Shown in pieces: positions 23,546 to 35,494 of a stretch of 64,000 bases of DNA. The notes beneath the pieces are model-generated. The model made no database searches. It worked only from the letters and a program-made list of their open reading frames with translations, and was not told where the DNA came from. Origin of the DNA: Saturnia japonica (taxonomy: Eukaryota; Arthropoda; Insecta; Lepidoptera; Saturniidae); contig CM065320.1 of assembly GCA_033032175.1 (NCBI GenBank), positions 6,882,001 to 6,946,000 on the forward strand, given 5' to 3'. Positions within the stretch are counted from its first letter, which is position 1, and each line of letters begins with the position of its first letter. The position numbers were made by a program, and so were the translations under genes.

Positions 23546-25609
23546 TCTCTTGTTAAAACTGTCTACTAGCTTAATTATTTCTAGTAATCATTTATTCATT
23601 TCACTTGTGCACAATAACCGAAATGTATCACGCAAAGTGCCAGCAATATTACATAATATAGAGCCATATAACATAACTTTATTAATTATAAATAAACTTC
23701 AACATGACAAATCAAGATCCCGCAAAAGAAGAAAAGTCTTATATGTAAGTACACGTACTTCATATGCAAAGCAAGTGAGCAGTACCAGTGTTGGTCGCAT
23801 TTACTCGCTATTAACCTCTAGTCCAACCAGTATCCAGAGATATACAGCTGAGTAGCAAATTTTATTTGCAAAGGTGTTGACCGCGTTACGTAAAATGTCA
23901 CTGAAAAATATTTATATCACAATTTTGTTCGGTGAACATGCATTTGAAAATATGAAACGCTTCTAGAAATCTATTTCCCATGCTAATAAAATTGTTTGTG
24001 TTTGTTTTTATGATTTACGTATTTATTTTATTTCAGTAACCTTCTTAGAAATAACAAAATATATATATATGTACAATAATATTGTACGATGGTTTGTGCC
24101 TAAAACAAAAAAGTGAAATTGTTGCGTAAATTATGTTTCTTTGTCTTCTTAGTTGCCAGTCAAATCGTTATAACTTAAAAATAAAAAAGAAACAAGGGTT
24201 ACGTGTGAGATTGAATCTCACACTAATTCCTGCCAGAATTATTTTAATAAAATAAATACACATAGTTGACTATATCAATAAATACAATTTTACATTTACA
24301 ATTTTGTGATCACAAAAATAAAATATATAAAAAAAAATATATATAATTTATATATATAAATAAATAAAAAATATTTTGTCAATATATTGTATAATTCGTC
24401 AGTGTATTTTTTGTTTATTTTAAAATACAATACAATTATAAAATACATTTAATATGTACAAGGGAAAATGGGACCAATAAAATATAAACTGCATCTTTAA
24501 TTAATTATAAATCCCACTATTACATTTATTCTTTGGGAAAAAAACATTTTTTCATAGACTAGATAAATCTAAATTTGTTTGCGTCTTTTTATTGTGCACA
24601 TGTGTTTACGAGAACAATTTCACGATGATGTATGAGGGATTAGTGAGGCGAATTTTTATTAAAACCTTACCAAATTTAGGCAAAACGTAGAAGTTATTTT
24701 GACATTCCTTTTTGTACCTACTATAGCGGAAAAATAATTGCTTTGTGCCTGATAGTAAACATTGTAAAATCTAAAATCAACTGTGACCATTGAGGGATTG
24801 GTAATGCATCACCGCTCATCGCTGTCCTATACTTACACTGGCTGATCACGAAACGCGACAAATCAAATGAAAATCAATGTGACGAATTTTTTTTACTAAA
24901 TATCATTTGCACCTTGCAGCATATACATTTCTCTTTCTTCCCTAGAATACTGGTGGAGAATGCTTTTAGCATTAAGTCCTCCAATTGTACTTTTATGTGC
25001 AATAAAGAATATATAGATATCCTCGCTGACCATGATCCTGATTATTTGATGCTTGCGACCGGAGGAATACCAATATGGAGCTAGAGAAATGTAATTAAGT
25101 AGGTAGACTGCTTTTAATACAAGTATCCGTAAACCTACTATAAAAGGAAACTATTATAAAAATGCTTTTTATTAATATCAGTAAGCAGTGACTTATGGTT
25201 GCCAAGTTATACTTTTAGTTATATGCCGAAATATTTGCAGTGTAATGCCTCAAAGCGAAATGCATTAATTTTGTCTGAATTTGCATTTGTGGCTGGACAA
25301 GTTAATGTGCCGGCAGCGATGACATGTGCATCAATGAGTTTCCAGATGTAACTTAATTTGGACGTCAGAATGCATATTTTCATCTTATTAAAAGCTTCTA
25401 TTTTAAATTATTTTTATTAAGTCATTTTACATATAATATCGACCATGTCAGGCTTCAGATTGCATGGTTGCAGATTGTACCGTACTTATCATCAGATGCT
25501 GTATAGTCATTTTGAGGAGCTAGAATGGAACAAAATGTATTTCAGTTTTTATTTTGCTAATGTAGTACTTCTACTTGGCCAAGTTTCGCATCTTTATTAT
25601 CTGACTACC
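23546..25609. other. AT-rich DNA with a TA-rich tract
   Basis: Very AT-rich around 24290-24420 with long A/T and TATA runs. At 24835-24900 the block 'actggctgatcacgaaacgcgac' resembles 'actggctgatctagaaacgcgac' at 36165, a short shared repeat. No gene is recognised. The + frames at 23541-23855 and 25445-25651 lack known motifs. Confidence 0.4.
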
Positions 25610-25975
25610 GGTGATCCCCTGGCTCCGCTCGTATTTGTTATTACGCAGTAGTTATTTACATTCCGTATAGTTATTACATAGAATTTTCATCAAAACCAGT
25701 TGAGAGTTACTTTTTTTTACGATTTCCATAAGTTTAATTCATAATTCTTATAGCATATCAATCATGGAATTACTTACACCTACTTCCCGTGTACAAAATT
25801 TCATGGCAATCGGTCAAATTGTTTTTGAGTTAAATCCGGACATACAAACAGACGTAGTAAAAAATGTTTGATATTCGTGGTCAGTGTCTATTACTTAGTA
25901 TGCCTATTGGAAAATTTGGTAATAAATTACATGTAACTATAGACAGAACTACATATTGATTAATATAGATATGTA
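25610..25975 (+). repeat. dispersed repeat B, near full length
   Basis: Begins 'cggtgatcccctggctccgc' and includes 'catcaaaaccagttgagagt', 'cccgtgtacaaaatttcatg', 'attgtttttgagttaaatcc' and 'aactatagacagaactacat', in the same order as the copy at 16486-16838. Confidence 0.65.
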
Positions 25976-26034
25976 AAGCCAATTTTATCATCAAAAGGTG
26001 GTGATCATTACACGTATTGTAATTATATCTGATA

Positions 26035-26805
26035 GTGACACCCTCTCTGTACATTTAATATTATTATTATTATTATATTTGGTAAGACACACTAGCAGCT
26101 AATTAGCTGATGCGTGCGTATCAAATAGCTTGGAGATATCTTCCTTGTCCAATCTGCTCTTAAAGGAGGTTATGGTAGGAGCCATCACAACTTTTTCTGG
26201 AAGTTTGTTCCATGCTGTGACCACTCTGTTAGGCAAGAACTGCTTCATTGGGTTTCTTTTTGCTGGGAATTCCCAAAGTTTCAAGGGATGACCTCGTAGG
26301 TGTTTATTTTCATTTGACTTAAACATATCTTTAAGGCTGGGCACATCGTAATAATTAGTGAGGATTTTATAAGTTTCGATTAACCTGCCCCTTTGTCTAC
26401 GGTGTTCTAGTGTGGTAAGGCCAAGGTTTATGAGGCGCTGTTCATAGGGTAAGTTACGCATTGCATACACCATCTTAGTAGCCATTCTCTGTACATTTTC
26501 AATGAGCTTAATGTCTTTTTTGAAGTAGGGATCCCAGATAATATAAGCATGTTCAAGAAGTGGTCTAATATAGGTCTTATATAACTTTATAAAAGTTTTA
26601 GCTGTTAGGAATTTAAATGCCTTGCGAATGATATAAAGGATCGAATTAGTTTTCTTCACAACCCCAAGCACATGAGTTCCCCATTTAAGATTTTTGGATA
26701 CTGTAACTCCCAAGTCCCTTTGTGTTTCAACTGCGGTTAATTGTTCACCACCAAGATAGTATATCTGACAAGGATTATTACTACCAATGTGTATACATAA
26801 CAAAA
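26035..26805 (-). mobile_element. 5'-truncated CR1-like LINE insertion
   Basis: The fragment holds the C-terminal 234 codons of a reverse transcriptase followed by a short 3' region ending in an (AAT)n microsatellite (plus-strand 'tattattattattattatat' near 26060). A 5'-truncated copy with a simple-repeat tail is the usual result of LINE target-primed insertion. I could not fix the target duplication by eye. Confidence 0.7.
26099..26803 (-). CDS. CR1/Jockey-group LINE reverse transcriptase, C-terminal fragment
   Basis: 234 uninterrupted codons from the C-terminal third of a LINE polyprotein. 'RDLGVTVSKNLKW' near residue 30 is the start of the thumb-region motif. 'YIRPLLEHAYIIWDPYFKKD' near residues 78-97 is the conserved R-P-x-L-E-x-x-x-x-W-x-P block, followed by 'LIENVQRMATKMV', 'LGLTTLEHRRQRGRLIETYK' and near the end 'VVTAWNKLPEKVV'. 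These motifs are typical of CR1-like and Jockey-like elements. The endonuclease and the catalytic YxDD motif are missing because the copy is 5' truncated, so it cannot act alone. The intact frame over 700 bp suggests a fairly recent insertion. The exact clade is uncertain. Confidence 0.85.
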   Translation of the reverse strand: MLCIHIGSNNPCQIYYLGGEQLTAVETQRDLGVTVSKNLKWGTHVLGVVKKTNSILYIIRKAFKFLTAKTFIKLYKTYIRPLLEHAYIIWDPYFKKDIKLIENVQRMATKMVYAMRNLPYEQRLINLGLTTLEHRRQRGRLIETYKILTNYYDVPSLKDMFKSNENKHLRGHPLKLWEFPAKRNPMKQFLPNRVVTAWNKLPEKVVMAPTITSFKSRLDKEDISKLFDTHASAN

Positions 26806-27756
26806 TTAATTAATTACTCTGAACAATACTGGTACATTAAAAAAGAGGATATTATTGAAAAAGCTGATCGAGCTTTTCATCGTCAATTCTCGATGAAAAA
26901 AGAAAGATGAAAAGTAAAAATATCAAAACGTAAAATTTTATGTAAAACGCAAATACTATAATTAAATTGAACTGGATATTAGTAACTCTATTAATCTGAG
27001 TTAATAGATTTCCTTTTTCCTTTAGTTATAAATAGATAAGTATATATTATGTTATAATAAATTGAGTTTTTAAATGCCATGTGTAGTATATAATCGTATA
27101 CTTTTAAAATATACTAAATACTGTTAGAAACATTTACGAAACACAAATAAATAAGTAGGTATCAGTTTCAATTTCACGAGACAAAGCAACAAAGAAAGGG
27201 GGTGAGGCAGGGATCTCAATACGCGAGCCAAATGCAAAGCTTTATTTAGTTTAAGGCGCCATTACACGGGTCATATAAACTGTCAAAGTTGGAAGTCGCG
27301 GGGCGTAGCGCGTCGTCGCTCGTGGCGCCGACGACACGACGCGCGACGTACGGTTGCTGTTCTCTCGTTTTAACTTACTCAATTGATCAGGAATCTTTTT
27401 ACCCCGGTTTATGCTACACTTCTTTTACAAGTTATCGGTAAAACCTTTCCCGATATCAATCTTCTGAACTTAATATGTTTAGTTTTGTTGATTATTTTTA
27501 TCGTTTACTGGGTCTTTTTTAAAGGTCGTTTATAAGTTTACACTAATAATAGCTGTGCCCGCGACTTCGTTCACGTGGCATATTTCGTGAATGAAAAACA
27601 ACAAACTGAATACAAACCTCACCTCACCACAATCTCACCTTATGGTATTCGTCTCGTACCTATAAGCTTGTTTAATACCCAACTCAAATAATTTTAAATG
27701 TTAACCGATATAACAGTTTAACAATCATACAGATATTATCTAAAAAACATAAAGAC
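26806..27756. other. AT-rich DNA with a CpG-dense islet (27290-27360)
   Basis: No gene is seen. The islet contains 'gtagcgcgtcgtcgctcgtg' and 'cgacgacacgacgcgcgacg', partly self-complementary. At 27553 'gctgtgcccgcgacttcgtt' is another repeat head of the GCCCGCGGCTTCGC type. Confidence 0.45.
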
Positions 27757-27846
27757 TAACAGCTATGCTCGAGGTCCTGGGTTCGATTTCCAGGTCGAGC
27801 ACACTATTATTGGGGTTTTCTATGAAGTTTTCAGTAGCCGCTATAG
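27757..27846 (+). mobile_element. tRNA-derived SINE family C, fragment
   Basis: Contains the B-box-like 'ggtcctgggttcgatttcca' followed by 'cactattattggggttttct', matching the longer copy at 32920-33172. The 5' head and the tail are missing. Confidence 0.7.
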
Positions 27847-28319
27847 TTGTTAATTTTCATTGTCTCCTTTAATTGTAAGACACAATGTTTATTCAAGAGA
27901 TTTTATTCTTATCATAGACCCTATCGATTAGTGCAACAACATTATGTATGTCGTTTATTGCATTTTTTATTGGTAAGCTATTTTAGAAAATCTGTGAATG
28001 CAGTTATTATTTTTTATAAATATAAAAGAATGTTTCTTTGAATAAAATTTGATATATTCATTATTTAACATAATTTTCCTCTATGCCCCGTTCCTTTTTT
28101 CCACCCGGTATACAACATATAAAGGCATACAAAAAATGTTCAATTTTGCAATCCTTTACACGAAAACAGGTTCATTTAATACCTTTATATTTATAAACCG
28201 TTATTTTCTAGGGAATAATAACGCTTTATAGTGTCTGTTTAGTGTAATTTAATAAAAATCATAATTGCACAAAAACACCAAACGACGACATGTATGGTAG
28301 AAATCAAGATAGAATAATT
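27847..28319. other. anonymous AT-rich DNA
   Basis: No gene or matched repeat is seen. Confidence 0.4.
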
Positions 28320-28700
28320 ATTTTTAATTATTTAAAAATAACATTAAAATTTATCTAAAAATATTTCAAAATAATAATAAAAGCTCATTCTTAAATTATT
28401 AATATACGGGCTTGCAGAAAATATATATATACGTGATTGAAACTAAGCCGTCTACAGCGACATCTATGAATACTGTTGGAAAATAAAAATACTTCAATTT
28501 CAATTGATTGATTTTACTGAAAATTATGTAAAGATAAAACTTCAACTTGTAAAGATAACACTTCATTTTCAGTAAATATTTTAAATATATTACAGAGTTA
28601 CATACACATACATTCCTTTTTATATGTACATAACCTAAATGCAATTTATAAACCGTACAAATGTTCATAGGTGTAAAACGTTGCTTGAACGTACTAATTG
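28320..28700 (+). repeat. dispersed repeat D, copy 1
   Basis: Aligns along its length with 40075-40450: 'ttaaattattaatat', 'aaactaagccgtctacagcg', 'atctatgaatact', 'aattatgtaaagataaaa', 'tttaaatatattaca', 'atgtacataa' and 'acgcaatttata'-like blocks appear in the same order. It is about 370 bp, AT-rich, with no coding capacity. Confidence 0.75.
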
Positions 28701-28790
28701 ACTGGAAAGTCAGTTTTTTTTTGTATTTTATAGCCTATGTATAGGTCTACCTGTGTTGCGGTAGCTACATTTGAATCAAAGTCGCCCTTT

Positions 28791-28838
28791 AGGCCACATC
28801 GTCACTTCACATCAGGTCAAGTTGTGGTCGAACGCTAA
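28791..28838 (+). mobile_element. SINE family A tail fragment
   Basis: 'ggccacatcgtcacttcaca' followed by 'tcaagttgtggtcgaacgct' matches the 3' tail seen in the copy at 34824-35047. Confidence 0.55.
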
Positions 28839-29397
28839 ATTTATAAAATACTACCTGTTCCCTGAGATTTTTCACCCGCGGGTGTTCTATCTATTTGACC
28901 AACTCTCCAACACACCGCCCGCGCGCCCGCGCCTACCGCATGTTGCGCACCCATGTTGCGGATTGTTGTTCTCACTTCTTGTACTTGCCTACTACTTGTC
29001 AGATTGCTTGACTTGCATGGTCACCTCCTATTAGTTATTTTACTCTTTGGCCACCTCTCTGCTTCTAAATGTTTTATTTATCCAAATTTATTTTAAATCC
29101 AACAGCATACAATATTTTATATAATATCTTATAGTATGTAACAATTAAAGCCAAAACAGGATTTCACAATTACAGGAAGTGATACATAAAAATATACATA
29201 AGTAGACAAAAGAAAAAAATGTAATCTTTACTGGCGTTTAGTATAGTGTGCGTGTGTGTGTGAGCGTATGTCTGTATTTCTGACTTGTGTGCTTTATCTT
29301 TTTTGTATTATTTTTGTATAATTCCGCGTTGTAACTTTATTATTTCACTCTTAAATGTATTCCGTGAATATCGAAATATGTCTACCGTATCGTATAC
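28839..29397. other. anonymous DNA with a GT-rich microsatellite
   Basis: A GT-rich stretch (gtgtgcgtgtgtgtgtgagc) lies near 29247. A GC-richer patch at 28870-29000 has an open frame but no recognised domain. Confidence 0.4.
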
Positions 29398-29805
29398 TTA
29401 ATTATAGGATCGGGCAATGCGACACAGTATTGAATTTTGAGCATAGTTAGATTTAGCATATGGGACAGCAAACAACGGTGCTTTGCGTGTACAGTATTTT
29501 GGTACTCGCAGTGATACAGAGCCCAAAAGATCGGGACAATCAATATAGCCCGATAGTATAGAGTGCAATAAAATCATTTCATGTTGTCGACGCCGCACTT
29601 CTAAAGAGTCTAGGCGAAAATACTTACATAGTTCACCATAGTTCGTAAATTCTTTAAAATCTTTATAGCATAAAAATTTTACAAATTTTTCTGAATAGAT
29701 TCAATACTGTCTATGTATTTATTATATCGAGGCGACCATATGACTGAAGCATATTCAAGAATACTTATAGCGTGTAGTTATGTAACTTTCCTCAATGCTA
29801 TAAAA
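29398..29805 (-). pseudogene. non-LTR reverse-transcriptase C-terminal pseudogene
   Basis: Minus-strand frames spell 'SILEYASVIWSPRYNKYIDS', then 'IESIQKKFVKF' after a frameshift near 29685, then 'LDSLEVRRRQHEMILLHSIL' and 'SGYIDCPDLLGSVSLRVP' with 'YAQNSILCRIARSYN' at the end. These are the L-E-Y-x-x-x-x-W-x-P, I-E-x-x-Q-x-x-F and L-x-x-R-R motifs of a Jockey/CR1-type polyprotein after the catalytic domain. One frameshift is obvious and the N-terminal side is missing. It is a different family from the fragment at 26099. Confidence 0.8.
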
Positions 29806-30354
29806 TGACTATAAAATGCAAAAAAAATACAGATTAGCGCTTTCAAAGAAACAATCTTCTTAGTATAGATTATCTAAGAAAGACTACAAATATAATAAAA
29901 GTCTCAGTAAATTTTAAAACTCGGCATTTAATAAATAGCAACAAAAATAAAGTTACTAATGAACGAATAAATTAACTTAAATTTTTCTTTTCCTTTCAGC
30001 CATTCTTTGCTACGAAATAAATATAACTTACATTTTTTTCCTTTAAAGATTTAATTCTTGGGGTTTGAGTTAGTAAAAGTGCAAACAGTTTCTTTTCCTT
30101 CGATTTTTCTTTCGTTGTTTGTTGTTTCCTTCAATCCGGTAATCAAGTTTACAACTTGTCTATATATTTGATTCTATCTAGTTTATTCGATCTCAAAGAG
30201 TAATAAAGTTAAGGAACTACCTGTGCAAGCGAATCAGAGACACGTGGTATAAAATATAGGTGTTTTATCTTTTATATAATATAGGGGCAGTTTTTACATG
30301 TGTACATTTTTCAATGCTATATTCAACTACATTATAAGTTGTATTTAAACAACC
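29806..30354. other. anonymous AT-rich DNA
   Basis: No gene is seen. Confidence 0.4.
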
Positions 30355-30615
30355 GCAGTATAGGCTACCGTGGTATGGACATATCATGAAAAGGAATGAA
30401 AGTCATATAATAACTAGAAGAATGTTATTACGTATGAAGGTTGATGACTATAGGAGTAAAGGAAGACCGAAGAAGGTATGGATGGATTGTGTGGAGAATG
30501 ATATGGGTATTAAAGGTTTGAATACTGAGAAGTCATTTGATAGAGTGGAAGAAGAAAAATTTTTGTGCCGACCCTACTTAAGTCGGATAAGGGGCAAGAT
30601 GAAGAACTTGAATAT
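30355..30615 (+). pseudogene. RTE-like LINE C-terminal fragment
   Basis: The frame reads 'YRLPWYGHIMKRNESH', 'RRMLLRMKVDDYRSKGRPKK' and 'VWMDCVENDMGIKGLN'. This is the well-known end of RTE-type reverse-transcriptase polyproteins (W-x-G-H-x-x-R, then G-R-P-K-x-x-W-x-D). Near 30565 the ancestral ending (Ala-Asp-Pro-Thr-stop) sits one base out of frame with the rest, showing a 1-nt indel. Only about 75 residues remain. It is a dead 5'-truncated copy with its 3' tail ending in diverged AT-rich sequence. Confidence 0.8.
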
Positions 30616-32919
30616 CCATATACGTAGAATGTTATTGCGAAAATAATTGGTTTGTATTTAACTTTAATAATCAATGTAATTATACCTAAAATGCTTTTGA
30701 GTAGATATACATTTCTTTAATATCTTTTATATAGACGAACTGAAGGCTTGGCTAGTTTAAATTGTTGATATAACAGCCATGAACTATATTTTTACATACT
30801 AGGTACAAGTTTTGTTTTCTATTTATTTTAACACGAGTTATCTGACTGTGTAATGTGTAAAAAAAAACTTAAAATTCACTTAATTTGAGTACCTATACAA
30901 TAGAAATTCGAAACTGAGACCGAGGCTGAAGGTTCGGTTTCGGCGGCGGAAACTACTTTTCCTGTCGAACACTAATCCTATAAACACGCCTGTCTCTAGA
31001 CAATATTAAAATATTAGTTTTTATTTATAATGGTATCACATTATTTACTGGCTTAATAAAATTACTCGCCCTAGTGGCAAATACGGCTAACAATATCAAT
31101 GCTAATCTAAGAACATCAGTAACCAATGTCTATCGACGGCAAAAATCGATCGCACCTTGCATAACTGTCTATATGCTATGCAAGTAATTTCATGCTGTCG
31201 TAGTATCTTATATTTCATTTTATGTAAGGAACGTTTAAGGTACCGAATCAAGTCGTTATGACATTGAATTATTATGTATTACGTCATTATGACAAGTTTT
31301 TTCACCATGTAATCGCGTTGTCGTTGTCGGTAAAGGTGGTCGCAACGTAGTCGGACATATCCGTAAAAAAACATAGTTCTACTTCTCAAAAAAAATTACT
31401 TTAGCCAATGAGAAAAGTTATGTCGTTGTGGGTGCACCCCGCAACGTCTTGATTATGTCTCCTTGAGCAGATTGAATACATCCGAAGCGACCCGTGACAA
31501 AAGGGTCTTATTGTTATTCACCCCAGTGTAGCGTCGTCGCGTCGTGACAAACTATTTAGCCGACAGAGCCACCCTTTACTGGCACTGTGTTGATTGTTTT
31601 TAGCCAGAGGTTACGCCAAATACGAGCAACTGTTCATTTGAATATTTATACTATACGGCTATAAACGTTAAATATATAAATAATTGTGATGACGTTTCAA
31701 GCTTTTCAAAATCATTGTAAACTCATATTACAACAGCAAATTCAAATGTTTGCTAAAAAGTTATACATTTTTATTTTTCGTAATAACTTCGTGTATCGTC
31801 GGAATCGGTTCACAGAGTTAAAATATTTAATTTCAAAATTATTAAGAAAGAAAGAAATTATGTAATTATTTCACAGAATAAAAGGTAAAATAATGCAAAT
31901 GTGTGTTAATAAATAATATATGTTGTAACTAATAATAATAAATTCAATCCATTCGAGAAGACATAATCAAGACGTTATAGGGTGTCGTCACAACGGCATA
32001 AGTTTTGTCATTCAAGTAATCATTTAATGCGCCGTGAACAATCGTTTTAAATAGTCCGACACTAAATTTATTGTCTTTACTCCCTATGTAAAATAAGTTT
32101 TCGCGAAATCTAGTTTTGTTTTTTGTAAAAAACAACGAAGTGGCAAACGTGTGTGAAGCTCATTTGGTGTCAAGTGGTGTTGAGGTGTCAAGTCCAACGT
32201 ACTCCAAACTTGAACCTTAATTTATATTTTAAAAGGAGCCATAAAATTTATCTATGCATTATCCTATAATTGTGTTTTAACAATTAATGTATTATTTCCT
32301 AGTATGTACAATAATTTGTAAATAAATAAATGAGCTATACCAACGGTATAAATCATATTGTTGTCGCGATCGTCAACGTTGATCAACGTTCTACATCTAA
32401 AAAAACGATTCAAATGACTACAAAAATTCCTTAATTTCAGAGTCAGATTATTTGAGGTGTGCTCATCAAAATCCCTTGTAAATATCTCCCAATAAAAAAA
32501 TCTGGATACGGATTCTACCCACACGATCTCAAACCTAATAATGGCCAAAAGTAGAAATAACAGATAAATAATTTCAAATAAACCATATAATAAATATCTC
32601 TACTTTAAAAATATCAAAAAGGCTAATTAATAATCATCAGATGAAAACCACAAGCATTAATTTTGCATTGATTGGCGTCAACCGAGAGTGATCCAAATGG
32701 GAAGCTTAAACGCTCATTTCATATTTACGTATAACGATCGATATGCTGTCTCTTGAATTGCTATCGATATGTCTATATATTTTGTACATTGAAAATATAT
32801 TTACGCTTGAATATATATTATACTAGCGACCTGCCGCAGCTTTGCAAAGTGGTGTATTTTATGTTTTAAAAAGCCTGATTTAGAGTTTATCGCTTTAATA
32901 TTGACAGTTCATAGCTGCC
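30616..32919. other. anonymous DNA, over 2 kb
   Basis: No gene is seen. CpG-containing patches lie at 31300-31560, including 'tagcgtcgtcgcgtcgtgac'. A degraded repeat head 'gacctgccgcagctttgcaa' lies at 32827. The minus-strand frames at 31944-32135 and 32264-32548 carry no recognisable motif. Confidence 0.4.
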
Positions 32920-33172
32920 TTTTTAGTCAAGTGGTCCTAAACGCGACTGCTACGCTCGATGTCCTAGGTTTAATTCCCAAGTCGCGCAAAGTATTATTGG
33001 GGTTTTCTTTGAAATTCTCAATAGCAGCTCGAAGTTTGGTTTTGTGCCCGATTAATGGTAATAGGCTCGACCCTTATTACATTAGACCTAAAACATACCC
33101 GGCGCGCGAACTGTGAGTGTACGTACACCTCTGGGTAATACTTCGGGAATACAGGCGTGATGGTATGTTATG
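32920..33172 (+). mobile_element. tRNA-derived SINE family C, near full length
   Basis: The head is 'aagtggtcctaaacgcgact' with B-box-like 'ggtttaattcccaagtcgcg'. The body contains 'attattggggttttctttga', 'agcagctcgaagtttgg' and 'cctctgggtaatacttcggg', and the tail ends near 'ggcgtgatggtatg'. Fragments lie at 27757 (+) and 49897 (-). This wording is familiar from moth and butterfly SINEs. Confidence 0.75.
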
Positions 33173-33419
33173 TAACTTCATAATTACGAATAGTGCGTTT
33201 AGCCCGCGTCGCGTAATTTATCATAGGTTTTTTTAGGTAGGATTTCTTTGGTCGTGAATAATTTTGAATTCGTGATATCTTTTATATATTCATTTAAATG
33301 GAAAACTGTAAAGGTCAATCTTAATCTATATTAACTGCCCAAGTTAGTAACAATCTTATCTGGATAAAGACTGTATAAAATATCTTCGCAAATAACGTAA
33401 TATTTTTAATTATTGTGTT

Positions 33420-33760
33420 GAAGATAAAAGTGGTTCCTGTGAATCAACCTTAGGAGATAGACATGTCATGGTGGACTTTTCTCTAGGTTTTTTGAACAAC
33501 TATAATTCTTTAGAACATTATTTTGATGTATCTCATAAGGTTTAGCTAGCGTAAGCCATGTGGACATCCGAAAATATTTTTTTGGTGACGTTATTACAGA
33601 TAATTAATTTTGTCTGCTATAAAAAACCTAATTGGAATGTATTGTATAAAATATATAAACCTTATGTAAAAAATCTCAAAATGGTAGTGAAAACCGAATT
33701 AATATCCTGCGTAGTTTAAAATATCTAAACGTACATAGGGACAGACAGCAAAAAGCGACT
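33420..33760 (+). repeat. dispersed repeat G, diverged copy
   Basis: 'tgatgtatctcataaggttt' and 'gcgtaagccatgtggacatc' correspond to blocks of the copies at 12197 and 19030. The end near 33740 has 'agggacagacagc', similar in role to the 'cggaacaaacag' ending of those copies. Confidence 0.5.
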
Positions 33761-34823
33761 TTATACTATGTATAAATATATTGTAAATAAATCCTTGTAA
33801 GATTGTTTAGAATTTTTTTTATACAATAGTTTAAGTTTTGTACATTTTTTGTGTGGTATAAATAATATTATTATATTCCAATATACTAATAGAGATAATC
33901 TTCACATTCACTAAAAGAAAAATGTAAGACAGATATTTTTTATACAAAGTTCCGCTACAAGAAAAAGCGAAAATATTAAAATAACCCACACGAAGGTTTT
34001 GGATGTGATTAGTAGCGATTCATAAGAATGCGCACTTCCTGCAAACTCGTTAACCTTTTCACATAGGTATTTGGAGACGAAATAAAAAGGAAGCGGGAAT
34101 ATTTAGGTAGGTGTCTCTGCAAATATAAAAACTTGGGTCGTGTTAGCTAAAGCACTGTTTTTATTACAGTAGTTATGTATAAAGACGGAAACTTCGCAGG
34201 CAATCAGGTTAATTGTCACCGAAAGCCGAAATTTATGGAAATAGTTATCTTGGCAGAATATCTCCTGCCCTGTATTTATTTCAAACATGAACGTGACCGT
34301 GTGGAATCAATTAGATAATTACAGAATGTTCTTTCGAAATGCTAATTATGTAAATAATATTGATGATTTTTGTTTCGTAATAATACATCGTCATTCTACA
34401 TTAATGTAGTATGATTTATAATTTTATTATTTGACTGGATGTTTTTTGTATCTTATTCAGTAATCCACTATTCACTTTATATCTAGTACAAGTTGTAAAA
34501 TATTTTGTTGTAGAATCTTAGATTTTTCGTCATTGTTTAGCTTTTTATGTAGTCTGACTGTATGTGATAACTGGGAAAAGCAAAATAAACAATATTATCT
34601 ATAAGGATTAATTAGGATTAGCGGAAAAGAGTAAACTTTTCGAGTGTTCACTATTATGAACGAATTTTGTCGGTGTAATATTTACTTGTTAAAACATAAA
34701 TTCACCTTTATTAGATCATAAAAAAATGTTATCATTAAAACAAAACTAATATTAATTAAGTTTAGCAATTAAATGTAGCCTTTTTACTAATTAAGTAAAA
34801 CTTTAAGTATAATATTATGTTAT
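33761..34823. other. anonymous AT-rich DNA
   Basis: No gene or matched repeat is seen. Confidence 0.4.
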
Positions 34824-35047
34824 GAGAAACCGCGATGAAACCATAGCATATTGGTAAGGTATTTTCTAATGCCTACCTGGCTAGCTACCACCCTCAAGTT
34901 GAACATCTGTCTCCAAGCACCTATTATTATAGGTGTGTTCAGGCAGCTGAACTTGCTAGCCATTTTTCCCAGTAGGCTTATCTTGTCACCATATTGGGCC
35001 ACATCGTCATTAATACATCAGATGAGATTGTGGCCATTACACTAACT
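34824..35047 (+). mobile_element. SINE family A body and tail
   Basis: Runs from 'gagaaaccgcgatgaaacc' through 'ctaccaccctcaagttgaac', 'tataggtgtgttcaggcagc' and 'cccagtaggcttatcttgtc' to 'cagatgagattgtggccatt'. It shows the complete 3' end of the family better than any other copy here. The tRNA head is missing. Confidence 0.8.
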
Positions 35048-35251
35048 CTATAAACGATAAAACAAAATCTTATGTCTTCAAAAGGCCTGCACAATATTTG
35101 TTATATATTACAACCCAAAAAGACGATAACTGATTAGGCTTGCAAACTGATCTACATTCAACATGACTCGAACTAGGATTACGAAGAATCGCATAAATTT
35201 TAAAGACTTGATAACAATGGAAGAAGGAGTCGTGGTAGTCATAAGAACGTT

Positions 35252-35494
35252 TCAAGTTTTATGGTACAACAAATATCTCCATTCAGCTAAAAATTTCCAC
35301 TGCAGTACATAGGCCTCCCCCATAGATCGCCACAATGACCGGTTCTGCGTTTCATGGATCCTGTGGGTTTCCGCAACCTTCACTTGGGCGTCGGTCCACC
35401 TTGTGGCGGGTCTGCCCACACTGAGTTTTCCGACACGTGACCGCCACTTGAGAACTCTATAGCTCCATCGGCCATCCGTTCTCATAGTGTTCAT
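35252..35494 (-). pseudogene. non-LTR retrotransposon C-terminal fragment
   Basis: The minus-strand frame includes 'DGRWSYRVLKWRSRVGKLSV', 'GRPATRWTDAQVKVAETHRI' and 'QNRSLWRSMGEAYVLQW'. I recognise this as the conserved C-terminal end of a widespread insect non-LTR polyprotein; G-R-P-x-x-R-W-x-D is the shared pattern. About 70 residues are legible and the rest of the polyprotein is absent. The reading frame beyond 'AEW' is tail sequence. Confidence 0.75.

Noticed and set aside
23541..23855. Exon ending at a gtaagt-like donor near 23740
   Set aside because: The donor match alone is weak evidence; no phase-matched partner exon or known sequence was found.
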